From contig WFRQ01000219.1 in the NCBI GenBank assembly GCA_015486425.1, positions 1-6,416 on the forward strand: DNA of 6,416 nt, written 5' to 3'. The position numbers and the translations under genes were made by a program. The stretch's first letter is position 1. Each line of letters begins with the position of its first letter. The notes beneath the pieces were generated by a model. It ran no database searches, was not told the DNA's origin, and saw only the letters and a program-made list of their open reading frames with translations. Source of the DNA: Deltaproteobacteria bacterium. Its GTDB lineage: Bacteria > Desulfobacterota > Dissulfuribacteria > Dissulfuribacterales > QOAL01. Below are positions 5,555 to 6,416 of the stretch, piece by piece.

Positions 5555-6416
5555 TTGGGAATTCCCGCAATACAGAAAATAAGAATAGGAAAATATATTA
5601 TCGGCAAGATGCTTTCAGGCCAGGAGAAGTTTCCGCTGGTACTGATGCTTGAACCCCTTTTCAAATGCAACCTCAAGTGCAAGGGATGCGGGAAAACAGC
5701 TCATCCGCCTGAAATTCTGAATAAGATGATGAGCATTGAGGAGTGCATTGCAGCAGTTGAGGAGTGTGGCGCACCAGTGGTCTCAATTCCAGGCGGTGAG
5801 CCCCTGCTTCACCCCGATATCCATATCATAGTCAAGGAACTCATAGCACGTAAAAAATTTATCTACCTCTGTACCAACTCGCTGCTCCTTAAAAAACGCA
5901 TCCAGGACTTTACACCCTCTCCCTATCTCACGTTCAATGTCCACCTTGACGGTCTTGGGGAAAAACATGATCAGATGGTATGCCTTGAAGGCGCATTCGA
6001 CAAAGCGGTCGAATCCATAAAACTCCTGGTATCAAAAGGCTACAGGGTCACCACCAACACCACGTTCTTTGCAGGCGAGACACCTGAAAGCGCTGCAGAA
6101 TTTCTCGATTATGTCTCAGCTCTCGGAGTGGAGGCTATGACTGTGGCAGCAGGGTTTAATTACGAAGCAGCCGAGGATCAAAGCGCCTTTCTGACCAGAG
6201 AAACTACTGTGGATCTCTTCAGCGGCATCATGCAGATGGCAAAAAATAAAAACTGGACATTCAACCACAGCGATCTCTATCTTGATTTCCTGTCGGGGAA
6301 TCAGGATTACCGTTGCACTCCGTGGGGCAATGTGACCAAAAACATTTTTGGCTGGCAGCGCCCATGCTACCTCCTTGATGACGAATATGTGCCAACCTAC
6401 CGGGAACTTGTCGATC
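5555..6416 (+). CDS. hpnH: HpnH, radical SAM adenosylhopane synthase (3'-truncated by the window)
   Basis: Radical SAM enzyme that adds the 5'-deoxyadenosyl radical of S-adenosylmethionine to diploptene, giving adenosylhopane, the first step of the extended (C35) hopanoid side chain. The frame is open to the right edge (287 complete codons); the C-terminus is missing. With the TTG at 5555 as start, the protein opens MGIPAIQKIRIGKY, like family N-termini, and carries LMLEPLFKCNLKCKGCGK with the [4Fe-4S] ligands C38, C42 and C45 (CxxxCxxC). The SAM-binding GGEP is at 80-83 (SIPGGEPLLHPD), followed by the family signatures YLCTN, VHLDG, and CTPWGN...FGWQRPCYLL (C254, C271) near the break. An in-frame ATG at 5528 would add nine residues (MKVWNQELT) but has no ribosome binding site and lies in a hairpin. 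The gene is separated from the DUF116 gene by the 180-bp palindromic element. hpnG often follows in other genomes, but that region is outside the window. Confidence 0.95.
   Translation, partial: MGIPAIQKIRIGKYIIGKMLSGQEKFPLVLMLEPLFKCNLKCKGCGKTAHPPEILNKMMSIEECIAAVEECGAPVVSIPGGEPLLHPDIHIIVKELIARKKFIYLCTNSLLLKKRIQDFTPSPYLTFNVHLDGLGEKHDQMVCLEGAFDKAVESIKLLVSKGYRVTTNTTFFAGETPESAAEFLDYVSALGVEAMTVAAGFNYEAAEDQSAFLTRETTVDLFSGIMQMAKNKNWTFNHSDLYLDFLSGNQDYRCTPWGNVTKNIFGWQRPCYLLDDEYVPTYRELVD

Noticed and set aside
1..6416. CRISPR array, tRNA or rRNA genes
   Set aside because: No regularly spaced repeats and no tRNA- or rRNA-like segments were seen on either strand.

Overview
The window is a hopanoid (bacterial pentacyclic triterpenoid lipid) locus. 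All five genes lie on the + strand: the 3' part of hpnN (RND-type hopanoid transporter), hpnB (hopene-associated glycosyltransferase), ispH/lytB (last enzyme of the MEP isoprenoid pathway), a membrane-anchored cysteine-rich DUF116 protein, and the 5' part of hpnH (radical SAM adenosylhopane synthase). hpnN is cut by the left edge and hpnH by the right edge. The genes were assigned from family motifs read by eye; no database search was run.

Organism: a Gram-negative bacterium with an outer membrane and the MEP pathway is implied, because HpnN moves hopanoids towards the outer membrane. The gene mix (hpn genes, ispH, DUF116), the cysteine-rich and radical SAM proteins and the moderate GC content would suit an anaerobic or microaerophilic Desulfobacterota-type ('deltaproteobacterial') genome. 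That is an inference, not a demonstrated placement.

Layout: 1-1731 hpnN (partial); 1732-1991 gap with an imperfect stem-loop but no convincing gene; 1992-3125 hpnB; 3126-3315 gap with a palindromic element, a promoter-like region with a 9-bp tandem repeat, and a leader; 3316-4248 ispH; 4282-5235 DUF116 gene, 33 bp after ispH and probably co-transcribed with it; 5236-5554 gap holding a 180-bp palindromic MITE-like element with 18-bp perfect terminal inverted repeats, then a second hairpin resembling the one after hpnB; 5555-6416 hpnH, probably started by TTG.

How they work together: IspH makes IPP and DMAPP, which are built elsewhere into squalene and cyclised to diploptene. HpnH adds the 5'-deoxyadenosyl radical to diploptene to give adenosylhopane, the precursor of side-chain-extended hopanoids. 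HpnB belongs to a hopanoid-linked glycosyltransferase family without a settled reaction. HpnN transports the products. The DUF116 protein has no known function; its place between two Fe-S enzymes of the same lipid route makes it the most interesting gene here. The non-coding highlights are the MITE-like palindrome and the pair of related hairpins.
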